The position numbers and the translations under genes were made by a program. Below the pieces are notes generated by a model. That model was not told where the DNA came from. It ran no database searches and saw only the letters and a list, made by a program, of their open reading frames with translations. Positions 1 through 5,873 of a DNA stretch of 7,285 nucleotides are shown here, piece after piece (position 1 is the stretch's first letter; the number at the start of each line of letters is the position of its first letter). The stretch lies in assembly GCA_028281425.1 (NCBI GenBank), contig JANQJX010000027.1:1-7285 (forward strand), given 5' to 3'. Origin of the DNA: Simkania sp. Its GTDB lineage: Bacteria > Chlamydiota > Chlamydiia > Chlamydiales > Simkaniaceae.

Positions 1-200
1 CTTTGAATGTACGATCCTTAAGAGTGATGAAAGTAGACGCAAATTGTCATAATCTCACTCGAAGAAAGTGCGGGTTCTCTAGTAGACCACCAGCGCTTAC
101 GAGCCATATTCGCAACCTGACGCTCTTCCCATTTAGTTTTAAAGTTCTTCCAAAAATCATCAATGTGGCAAAATAGTTTGATCAAATATAACTCGTCCAT
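1..200 (-). pseudogene. IS982-like transposase, 5' part, frameshifted and cut by the window edge
   Basis: The frame opens at 200 and gives 60 residues before a TAA stop at 18-20. The residues resemble the N-terminus of IS982-type DDE transposases: an acidic 'HIDDFW' stretch at residues 12-17, then 'SSSEIMTICVYFHHS' at 46-60, matching the family pattern S-x-SEIMTI-x-FHxS. That pattern normally continues YRTFK. Here the stop follows HHS directly, and DRTFK appears in the next frame (positions 1-17). Removing one T from the CTCTTAAG run restores HHS-K-D-R-T-F-K, so a single-base insertion is the simplest explanation. The start has a good Shine-Dalgarno, AAAGAGG at 208-214, seven bases upstream. 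The DDE catalytic residues would lie left of the window. Family assignment is from memory of the motif. Loss of function is inferred, because a frameshifting (recoding) site cannot be excluded. Confidence 0.65.
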
Positions 201-388
201 TTTTGAACCTCTTTGTTTTTTTCTAAGGCTAAAAGCCTACTCCCAAGGAGGGTCATTTTCAATTGCTTATCTTTAAAAAATTCCCTTGGTTCATCCGCAA
301 CTCGCGTTATTTATTTTTTTTGAAAACAATTTCTTTTTTATTTTTTTTTTTCAATCATTTCTGTTAACATGTTTTCTTAAAAATAAAT
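201..388. other. AT-rich spacer between IS remnant and repeat-protein gene
   Basis: No gene is visible. The left part should contain the outer end of the insertion sequence, because the transposase starts at 200 and reads away from it. Two small inverted repeats stand close together: AGGCT/AGCCT (226-230 and 234-238) and CTCC/GGAG (240-243 and 247-250). I could not identify a terminal inverted repeat or target-site duplication, because the other IS end is outside the window. Positions 308-350 are dominated by T-tracts, which would give curved DNA. I see no convincing sigma-70 -35/-10 pair for the plus-strand gene. GTTAAC at 363-368 and the A/T run at 377-389 are the only promoter-like bases near it. 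Confidence 0.5.
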
Positions 389-1816
389 ATGGGGTTTTTT
401 ATGACACAAAATATTTCTTTAGATTCTAATCATTACTTTACTTCCTTTATATGTGAAGGTACCAAAAGAACATGTTTCTATTATGGGTTGGGGGGCTTGG
501 CTCGCATTTTTACCCCACTCTCTTTGATACAAACAGTTATAAATGGTTTTCTTGTCACTGGAGTCCAGCAAGGAATCACAGGGGATCGAATTTCTTTTAA
601 AAATGTTACGATTAAAGTCATGGTGCTTGCGCTTTCAATCTTGGCATTTGCAAATCCTTGGGGAAAGACGATCTTGGGCGTTAAAGTCTTAAAAAAGCAT
701 GTCATTTTAGGGATGACTCATATAAGCGCAGAAATTATTTTAAGCTTGTTTCGTAGATATCAAAAAATTAAAGAAAGTAATGATACAAATAATACAAACG
801 AAAGGTTTCCAATTGGGGATGATGCAAATAATGGAGGGAAATTAGCAGATAATACAAACGAAAGGTCTCCGATTAGGGATGATGCAAATAATGGAGGGAA
901 ATTAGCAGAGTCCCTTCAAAACTTTTATCGTACAAATGTTTTCGAGAATAAGGACAAGTGGAATGAGGTTCTCTATGCTCTTCCTTTGCCTTCAACAGTT
1001 GAAGAGGCCTCTTCATTGACTGCCAATCAATGCTTGTGGATACAAAAACTCTACTCTACAGTAAAAACAAATGACAAGTCTTATGAAGCTTTGCAAAAGA
1101 TTCCCTTTTCTGTTCAAATTGCTATTGCAAATCAAGTGGAAAAGCAACTGCAACACTCTTCTATTCTTTTGATTCTAAAAAATATGGATGAGTATCAAAA
1201 AATTTCTTTGTCTTCGCTGCTCTGCGATACGATCTACAACAAGAATCTATTTTCAGTATTACCTGCGACAGTTAAAGAGGCCTCTTTATTGACTAAAGAT
1301 CAATGTCTAGGGATAGAAAACTTCTGTTTAAAAGCAAAAAGAGATTATAAGCATTATAAAGCATTTAAAAAGCTTTCTTTTGAGGTTCAAATAGCCATTG
1401 CACAGCGAGTGGATGGGTTCACAGATTCTTTTTATCTTTTGATTCCAAAAAATAAAGAAGATATTCAAAAATTAGAGGCTGCAAACCTTGTTGAGAGGCT
1501 CTACGATTTGTATCACGATGATTTATATTCATGTAGCCACTTTTGGTTTGCTCTGCCAAAAAAATGTCAAAAGGCTTTGAAAATATGTTTTCAAAAGAAG
1601 GGATTCGAAGAAACCGACCTTCTTCGAGCTCGCTTGAGTGCACTTGCAATCAAAGACCATTTCACGGAAGATATTTTTAATGCATTACATAATTTTTATT
1701 TAAATTTTGATCCAAATCATGAAGCTTTTTCTGAATTGCCAAGTGATGTAGTAGTAGCATTCAATAAACGGGCAAAAGAAGAGTTTAATTTCCCTCCTAT
1801 TTTTGTTAATGATTAA
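389..1816 (+). CDS. Hypothetical modular repeat protein with hydrophobic N-terminal domain
   Basis: I do not recognise this 475-residue protein. Residues 1-25 are polar and rich in S/T/N. Hydrophobic stretches follow at about 40-59, 74-89 and 103-121 and could be two or three membrane segments. A basic stretch (RRYQKIK, 122-128) precedes a low-complexity linker at 131-174 made of two 20-residue repeats. The rest is soluble and helical. It contains a module at 194-273, a clear second copy at 287-363 and an eroded third copy at 428-463; the shared core is LPxTVxEASxLTxxQC, later F-x-VQIAIAxxV. The ATG at 389 lacks a Shine-Dalgarno, whereas the ATG at 401 has GGGG six bases upstream, so the true start may be residue 5. 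A hydrophobic head plus a repeat body would suit a membrane-associated or secreted host-interaction protein, but that is inference. The neighbouring IS remnant suggests accessory DNA. Confidence 0.8.
   Translation: MGFFMTQNISLDSNHYFTSFICEGTKRTCFYYGLGGLARIFTPLSLIQTVINGFLVTGVQQGITGDRISFKNVTIKVMVLALSILAFANPWGKTILGVKVLKKHVILGMTHISAEIILSLFRRYQKIKESNDTNNTNERFPIGDDANNGGKLADNTNERSPIRDDANNGGKLAESLQNFYRTNVFENKDKWNEVLYALPLPSTVEEASSLTANQCLWIQKLYSTVKTNDKSYEALQKIPFSVQIAIANQVEKQLQHSSILLILKNMDEYQKISLSSLLCDTIYNKNLFSVLPATVKEASLLTKDQCLGIENFCLKAKRDYKHYKAFKKLSFEVQIAIAQRVDGFTDSFYLLIPKNKEDIQKLEAANLVERLYDLYHDDLYSCSHFWFALPKKCQKALKICFQKKGFEETDLLRARLSALAIKDHFTEDIFNALHNFYLNFDPNHEAFSELPSDVVVAFNKRAKEEFNFPPIFVND
791..910 (+). 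repeat. 60-bp tandem duplication, two copies, in frame
   Basis: Positions 791-850 and 851-910 are identical at 56 of 60 bases with no gap. The unit is exactly 20 codons (residues 135-154 and 155-174; shared pattern NTNER-x-PI-x-DDANNGGKLA). Three of the four differences change an amino acid (F to S, G to R, D to E). The fourth (AATT against GATT) falls in a third codon position and is silent. The unit is a charged, Asn-rich linker between the hydrophobic region and the helical repeat body, so a change in copy number would alter linker length without breaking the frame. Confidence 0.95.
968..1207 (+). repeat. Repeat-protein module, copy A
   Basis: This encodes residues 194-273 of the repeat protein. 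It aligns with copy B at a constant offset of 91 residues from L200 to V250 with no gap, then with one single-residue gap. Shared residues include LPxTVxEASxLTxxQC, a central K, and F-x-VQIAIAxxV followed by LLI-x-KN. DNA identity is still visible: GAGGCCTCTT at 1004-1013 matches 1277-1286, 273 bases (91 codons) later. This indicates a duplication of one ancestral segment. Confidence 0.85.
1247..1477 (+). repeat. Repeat-protein module, copy B
   Basis: This encodes residues 287-363 and is the partner of copy A. It keeps the same motif order (LPATVKEASLLTKDQC, then FEVQIAIAQRV, then YLLIPKN). About fourteen residues with no obvious counterpart separate copies A and B. Confidence 0.85.
1670..1777 (+). 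repeat. Repeat-protein module, eroded copy C
   Basis: Residues 428-463 align with the second half of copy B. 'LHNFYL' matches 'IENFCL' (309-314), and 'EAFSELPSDVVVAFNKRA' matches the stretch at 324-340 (KAFKKLS, then VQIAIAQR), with a gap of about three residues between the two blocks. The similarity is at protein level only. The LP-TVxEASxL half of the module is missing or too diverged to see. Confidence 0.55.
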
Positions 1817-1828
1817 AATAGATCAGGA

Positions 1829-3160
1829 TTAAAGAGGAGTAATGAGTCCATCGTAGGCGATTTCGACCTGGATATCGAGCTTGCATTCTTTGATAATGTC
1901 TTCATGAAGTTGCGTTTTGATTTCTAAGTCACGATCTTTATGATTGGGATCATGATGGGTGACAATCCATCTTTTGCATCCGCTATATTTGATTAAAACA
2001 GTTGCGTTGGGGATCGATGAATGTCCCCAACCTGTTTTTCTTGCATACTCTTCAGGAAAATATTGCGCTTCATGAATGATCAAATCACATTCTTTTAGAA
2101 ATTGGATCAATCCTTTATGAGATTGTAATAAAGGATGTTTGAGATGGATTTTGTTTGGATGTCCATGATAGCCTAGGAGGACTTCATTATCGGTGATATA
2201 GGCCACTGTTTTGGTAGGTGTTTTGATTTTAAACCCAACGGTTGGTCCTGGATGGTTGGTGAAGTGGGCATCGATGATGAGATTTCCAATAGAAACGGGA
2301 GAATGGTCGCGTAGTTCTTTAAATGTTACGGATGCTTTCATCTCATCAAGGCGTACTGGAAAGTAGGCATAGGCAAGCATTCCGATAAAAAGTTCTTTTG
2401 TACTTTTCTCAAATCCAACAGGTGCCCAAATGATGATATTGCAGTTTTTTTTATAAAGAGGACCAAAAAAAGGAAACCCAGTGATATGGTCCCAATGGGT
2501 ATGAGAAATAAAAAGATGGATGGTTTGGTGGTCTTCTAAGTCAATGATATCTCCTAACCGCCGAATTCCTGTTCCGGCATCAATGATCACTAAGTCATGA
2601 TTATGTCGCACTTCTAAACAAGAGGTATTTCCTCCGAAGCGGATATATTCAGCTCCTGAAACAGGATTAGATCCACGTGTTCCCCAAAAACGTAGATAGG
2701 AAGTGAGCGTTGAAGGAATGGGATGATAACAATGGTCTGAGTCGACTTCGTGAGTATTGTTTAGCTTAAAATCACTTGGATTGAGAGCCTCTTGAAAATA
2801 AAGATCAATGAGTCTAAAAAGCTCTGAAACTTCAAAGGGTTTGCTTAGAAAATAATCTGCACCTTTTTCAATTGCTGAATGATAATTTTGAATCATGACA
2901 TAAAAAGAGGTGATGATGACACCAGTCGATGCAGTTTGAGGGTTATTTTTAATTGTTTTAAGAATTTCGATTCCGTGAATATGGGGCATCATGAGATCGA
3001 TCACTAAGAGATCGGGCTTAAATTCTCTGATGGTGTGCATCACTGCAGGTCCTGTTTTACAAACTGTAATCTCATATTTTTTAGCCTCTTGAGTGATTAC
3101 AATAGCATCAAGCAGTTCCGTCTGAGGATCACCAATGAGAATTTTCTTTTTTTTCTTCAT
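1829..3160 (-). CDS. Response-regulator receiver fused to MBL-fold metallo-hydrolase
   Basis: The 443-residue protein has two domains. Residues about 6-123 form a CheY-like receiver with phosphoacceptor D55 (LLVIDLMMP), switch T84 and K107 (SKPF). Only one acidic residue (D11) stands at the usual acidic pair. After a linker at about 124-154, residues 155-443 form an MBL-fold hydrolase of the RFWGTRGS...GGNTSC type. Visible metal-site residues are H220-x-H222-x-D224-H225, H303 (NHPGP), D324 and H380 (GWGHSS), with THHDP at 401-405. The set looks complete, so a zinc-dependent hydrolase or phosphodiesterase is expected, with its output controlled by phosphorylation of the receiver. The substrate is unknown: RNA, cyclic nucleotide and other phosphodiesters are all possible. 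No cognate kinase is nearby. The start codon lacks a Shine-Dalgarno and is followed by an A-rich lysine run (MKKKKK). The gene lies 200 bp downstream of ftsK on the same strand. Confidence 0.9.
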   Translation of the reverse strand: MKKKKKILIGDPQTELLDAIVITQEAKKYEITVCKTGPAVMHTIREFKPDLLVIDLMMPHIHGIEILKTIKNNPQTASTGVIITSFYVMIQNYHSAIEKGADYFLSKPFEVSELFRLIDLYFQEALNPSDFKLNNTHEVDSDHCYHPIPSTLTSYLRFWGTRGSNPVSGAEYIRFGGNTSCLEVRHNHDLVIIDAGTGIRRLGDIIDLEDHQTIHLFISHTHWDHITGFPFFGPLYKKNCNIIIWAPVGFEKSTKELFIGMLAYAYFPVRLDEMKASVTFKELRDHSPVSIGNLIIDAHFTNHPGPTVGFKIKTPTKTVAYITDNEVLLGYHGHPNKIHLKHPLLQSHKGLIQFLKECDLIIHEAQYFPEEYARKTGWGHSSIPNATVLIKYSGCKRWIVTHHDPNHKDRDLEIKTQLHEDIIKECKLDIQVEIAYDGLITPL

Positions 3161-3187
3161 AAATATTTTATAAAAACATTTCGCTTC

Positions 3188-3212
3188 TTTATAACGGAAC
3201 TTTCGTTATAAA
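3188..3212. promoter_or_regulatory. 25-bp near-perfect dyad, candidate operator of the receiver-MBL gene
   Basis: TTTATAACG at 3188-3196 is the exact inverse of CGTTATAAA at 3204-3212. Extended to the centre at C3200, eleven of twelve base pairs match in each half. The single central base means it cannot close fully as an RNA hairpin, which favours a protein-binding DNA dyad. It lies 28-52 bases upstream of the start codon of the minus-strand receiver-MBL gene, where a promoter and operator would be expected. TATAA-like hexamers occur in both arms, but no strong -35 element is apparent. Regulator binding is inference. Confidence 0.55.
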
Positions 3213-3244
3213 CTTTTGATAACAAATTAGGTTTAAATAGTCGA

Positions 3245-3273
3245 CCCTACTAGGGAACACTCCCCTCGGAGTG
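3245..3273 (-). terminator. Two adjacent short hairpins downstream of ftsK, possible weak terminator
   Basis: Read on the minus strand, CACTCC-GAGG-GGAGTG (3273-3258, six base pairs, four-base loop) is followed at once by CCCTA-G-TAGGG (3255-3245), a five-base dyad with a single central base. They lie about 90 bases after the ftsK stop codon and before the dyad upstream of the receiver-MBL gene. No T-run follows, so this is not a canonical Rho-independent terminator. It may be a Rho-dependent end, an RNA-stability element or a remnant of an inserted repeat. Confidence 0.3.
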
Positions 3274-3360
3274 CGGCCTATTTTGTATCATCTATCTTTT
3301 AGCTCCTATATCTTGGGCCTGCCTTGAACTGGAGAATTGACGATAAGTGATAAATTCGGG

Positions 3361-5640
3361 TTAAGCTTGATTGTTTTTTTGATCAGATTTTAAAAGAACG
3401 GAACGGGGACGACTTCCATCTTGAGGTCCAATCACTCCACGTAATTCGAGTTCATCAACCAAAGAGGCTGCTCGGGCATATCCAATTTTGAGTTTGCGTT
3501 GGAGAAATGTTGTGGATGCAACACCTGTTTTTGTCACAATTGAAAAGGCTTCTTCATATAAGTGATCTTTAGGTTTTTTATCCCCATCAAAAGAGTCATC
3601 GACATTCATGTGGTCAAAGGACTTGATGAGGTAATTTGTCGGAGCTTGATTTTCGATAAAAGTGATTACCTGATTGATATCTTGATCACGTACAAAAACC
3701 CCTTGAGCTCGAATCAATTGAGAGGTTCCTGGGGGAAGAAAAAGAAGATCCCCATTCCCCAAAAGAGTTTCAGCACCATTTTCACCTACAATAATTTGGG
3801 AATTGATACGGCTTGCAACTTTAAATGCAATACAGGTAGGAAAATTTGCCTTGATTAAACCTGTGAGCACTTCTCGAGAAGGACGCTGCGTTGCTAGGAT
3901 AAGATGGATCCCAACGGCACGAGCCATTTGAGCAATGCGTGTGATGGGTGTTTCAAGGTCAGAAGTTGATGCCATAATCAGATCGGCAAATTCATCGATG
4001 ATGGTTACGATATAGCCCATTTTAATAGGAATATCTATTAGAGTTTCAGCCTCTTTTTGAGGACGTATACGGCGATGATTGAAAGCATGAATGTGCCGAA
4101 GTCCTAAGAGTTTTAAAATTTCATACCGATGCTTCATCTCTTTGACAAGCCATCCTAAAGCTGCAGCAGCTCCGTGGGCTTCGGTGATGACAGGGGCAAT
4201 CATGTGGGGGAGATTTGTATAGGAGCTAAGTTCAACTTTTTTAGGATCGATAAGAAGAAGGCCAATTTCATCGGGGCGTGCTGTCATCAGAATAGACATC
4301 ACAATGCTATTAATACAGACCGATTTTCCCGATCCCGTTGCTCCTGCAATGATACAGTGAGGCATTTTTGTGAGATCACATACGATATCTTCTCCTGTCA
4401 CGGTTTGACCTAAGAAAATGGGAATGTGGAGTTTCTTCCCCCTTTGATATTCTAAAAGCATCTCTTTAAAGCCTACTTCTTGAGGATAAGGAGAAGGCAC
4501 TTCAATCCCTACTGCAGCTTTACCTGGAATAGGAGCAATAATGCGAATGGACTTTGCTTGTAAGTTGAGGGCAATATCATTTGATAAAACTTTAATTTTT
4601 TGAACTTTGACTCCAACTGGGGGATGAACTTCAAAAGAGGTGATCGTAGGGCCACAATTGATTTGACCGATATGCGCATCGACCCCAAAACTCTTGAGAG
4701 TCTCCTTTAAAATAGATGCTTGTTGTTTAAGATCTCTTTTGAGGGTAGGTTGGTCGACTTTTTTTGCATCGGAAAGAAGAGAAATAGGGGGAAACCGGTA
4801 GCGTTTAAATTCTCCTCGGTAAGGATAGGATCGATTTGAAGAAGGTTTTGGGGAAGGAGATTTTTTTTGATCAAGTAGAGTTTTGACTTGAAGGGAATCT
4901 TGACTTTCCCTGTTTTCAAAAGAAGCAGAGGGAGTTTCAACATTTCGGAGAGATTTTTCTAATAGATCAGAAGAAGGGGGCTTTTCAATGGGCTTGTATG
5001 AAAATTTCAAATCTTTAGCTATTTTAATGAGCAATTTAAAGGCATTTGTTCCAAAGGATTCTAGTTTTTTAAAAAAAGGAATTAAACGGATATTTGTAAG
5101 TAAGATGAAAGAGAAAAGCGCTGAGATAGAAAAGGTGATGAGCACACCCGTATTGCTCAGCAAGTGAGAGAGATTAAATGTGGGCAAGTCGCGGTAGAGA
5201 TAATAAAGGGGAACACCTCCTAGATTAAAACGGTAAGAGCGATAAGGAGAGGGGTACGATCTTACGTAGATTTCTGAAAAAACTCTTTTTTCAAAAAAGG
5301 GAGAGGAAAATTTTTGAGTTTCAGCAATGAGATTTAAAAGGATACAAAAGGAAAAGATCAATAGCAGTAAATAACCTGTTTTTAATTTTAAATTGGGAAG
5401 CTTCTCGCCTGTTAAGAAAAGCCATCCTATCCATCCTAAGTAAAAAATCAGAAGATAGGAGCCCATTCCAAGAAGATAGAGACAACCTAAGGCACTGTAG
5501 TAGCCACAAAGCCCAATCCAATTGTGATTTGGCATTTCATGAATAAAGCTTATGTGAGATAAAAAAAGGAATAAGGAAAAAGCAAGAGTTAGCAGTCCTT
5601 TGATTTCAGGGTGCATGATGTTTTTTGGTCTATCGGACAT
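3361..5640 (-). CDS. ftsK: DNA translocase FtsK/SpoIIIE
   Basis: This is a septum-anchored, ATP-driven double-stranded DNA pump that clears and aligns chromosome ends at division. The 759-residue form has hydrophobic membrane segments at about 13-30, 41-74, 87-106 and 162-183. A polar linker rich in P/S/K (about 215-290) replaces the very long linker of E. coli FtsK. The motor follows: an alpha part at about 295-410, Walker A GATGSGKS at 433-440, LLIDPKK at 462-468, Walker B VTIIDE at 545-550 and ATQRPS at 583-588. A C-terminal gamma winged helix (about 695-750, core KIGYARAASLVDELELRG) would read polar DNA motifs. The frame stays open back to 5751, but that extension overlaps tRNA-His and its residues are not FtsK-like, so I start at the ATG at 5638-5640. 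Its Shine-Dalgarno is weak. All key motifs are intact. Confidence 0.96.
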   Translation of the reverse strand: MSDRPKNIMHPEIKGLLTLAFSLFLFLSHISFIHEMPNHNWIGLCGYYSALGCLYLLGMGSYLLIFYLGWIGWLFLTGEKLPNLKLKTGYLLLLIFSFCILLNLIAETQKFSSPFFEKRVFSEIYVRSYPSPYRSYRFNLGGVPLYYLYRDLPTFNLSHLLSNTGVLITFSISALFSFILLTNIRLIPFFKKLESFGTNAFKLLIKIAKDLKFSYKPIEKPPSSDLLEKSLRNVETPSASFENRESQDSLQVKTLLDQKKSPSPKPSSNRSYPYRGEFKRYRFPPISLLSDAKKVDQPTLKRDLKQQASILKETLKSFGVDAHIGQINCGPTITSFEVHPPVGVKVQKIKVLSNDIALNLQAKSIRIIAPIPGKAAVGIEVPSPYPQEVGFKEMLLEYQRGKKLHIPIFLGQTVTGEDIVCDLTKMPHCIIAGATGSGKSVCINSIVMSILMTARPDEIGLLLIDPKKVELSSYTNLPHMIAPVITEAHGAAAALGWLVKEMKHRYEILKLLGLRHIHAFNHRRIRPQKEAETLIDIPIKMGYIVTIIDEFADLIMASTSDLETPITRIAQMARAVGIHLILATQRPSREVLTGLIKANFPTCIAFKVASRINSQIIVGENGAETLLGNGDLLFLPPGTSQLIRAQGVFVRDQDINQVITFIENQAPTNYLIKSFDHMNVDDSFDGDKKPKDHLYEEAFSIVTKTGVASTTFLQRKLKIGYARAASLVDELELRGVIGPQDGSRPRSVLLKSDQKNNQA

Positions 5641-5711
5641 GTTCCATCTTACTTCAATAAATATCGGTGGTATAATTTGAACTTTAGCAAAAAGAAAAGG
5701 AAATGTAAATG
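5641..5711 (-). other. tRNA-His to ftsK spacer
   Basis: The spacer is pyrimidine-rich on the minus strand just after the tRNA (TTTCCTTTTCTTTTTG). Then come AT-rich bases containing TTATAC and GATATT, which resemble -10 elements but have no matching -35. The bases before the ftsK ATG (AAGTAAGATGGAAC) hold only a weak, closely spaced GGA. ftsK may depend partly on transcription from the tRNA promoter. Confidence 0.35.
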
Positions 5712-5786
5712 GGCGAACGACGGGACTCGAACCCGCGACCCCTGGAATCACAATCCAGTGCTCTAACCAACTGAGCTACGATCGCC
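5712..5786 (-). tRNA. tRNA-His (anticodon GTG)
   Basis: The minus strand folds as a full cloverleaf of 75 bases. It has an eight-base 5' arm including the extra G-1, T8-A9, a D-stem GCTC/GAGC, an anticodon stem CTGGA/TCCAG with loop TTGTGAT (anticodon GTG on plus-strand bases 5749-5751), variable loop GGGTC, T-stem GCGGG/CCCGT and loop TTCGAGT. G-1 pairs with C73, the identity element of histidine tRNAs. The acceptor stem has one T-T mismatch (positions 5 and 68). The 3' CCA is not encoded: the gene is followed by CATTT, so CCA would be added after transcription. It lies 71 bases upstream of ftsK. A pyrimidine-rich stretch follows within about 25 bases and may end the transcript. Confidence 0.96.
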
Positions 5787-5809
5787 AACGCAATGCATTG
5801 TGGGCATTT

Positions 5810-5839
5810 ATTGTTTCCTATTTTAGCGATTTTGGTCAA
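5810..5839 (-). promoter_or_regulatory. Candidate sigma-70-type promoter for tRNA-His
   Basis: On the minus strand, TTGACC (5839-5834; five of six consensus bases) is followed 18 bases later by AACAAT (5815-5810; four of six). The -10 ends 23 bases before the mature tRNA 5' end, a reasonable leader length. The pair could also drive ftsK by read-through. A perfect 10-bp palindrome, CAATGCATTG (5791-5800), sits in the predicted leader. This rests on motif and position only. Confidence 0.4.
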
Positions 5840-5850
5840 TCTCTTTATCG

Positions 5851-5873
5851 GGCTGAGTTGAATCAACAGAGCC
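5851..5873 (-). terminator. Interrupted inverted repeat after comEC, possible terminator or operator
   Basis: GGCTGAGTTGA (5851-5861) and TCAACAGAGCC (5863-5873) are inverse at nine of eleven positions around A5862. As minus-strand RNA this folds into GGCT/AGCC and GTTG/CAAC stems with a two-by-two internal loop and a three-base loop. It begins 37 bases past the comEC stop codon and ends 12 bases before the candidate tRNA-His -35. There is no T-run after it on the minus strand, so it is at best a weak terminator. As DNA it could be a protein-binding dyad. Confidence 0.3.

Noticed and set aside
201..252. Terminal inverted repeat of the insertion sequence
   Set aside because: The partner end is outside the window and the hairpins at 226-250 are local; no terminus can be defined.
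301..388. Sigma-70 promoter for the repeat-protein gene (TTGAAA at 320-325)
   Set aside because: No acceptable -10 lies 16-18 bases downstream; the region there is a pure T-tract.
791..910. CRISPR-like repeat
   Set aside because: There are only two copies, directly abutting with no spacer, and in frame within a coding region.
3301..3360. Remnant of a tRNA or small RNA between ftsK and the receiver-MBL gene
   Set aside because: A GTTCAAG-like string is present on the minus strand but no cloverleaf or paired stems form around it.
3562..3858. Plus-strand frame of 98 codons inside ftsK
   Set aside because: It lies antisense to the conserved FtsK motor, with no Shine-Dalgarno and no recognisable motif, so it is a shadow frame. 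The same applies to 4174-4413, 481-705, 1419-1649, 4707-4943, 5321-5521, 6306-6491 and 6457-6678.
5641..5751. 37-residue N-terminal extension of FtsK
   Set aside because: It overlaps the tRNA, is not membrane-like or FtsK-like, and the ATG at 5640 gives a normal FtsK N-terminus.
5684..5866. Minus-strand frame of 60 codons ending in an AQLVRALDCDSRGRG-like stretch
   Set aside because: These residues are the well-known artefact of translating a tRNA gene; the frame covers tRNA-His.
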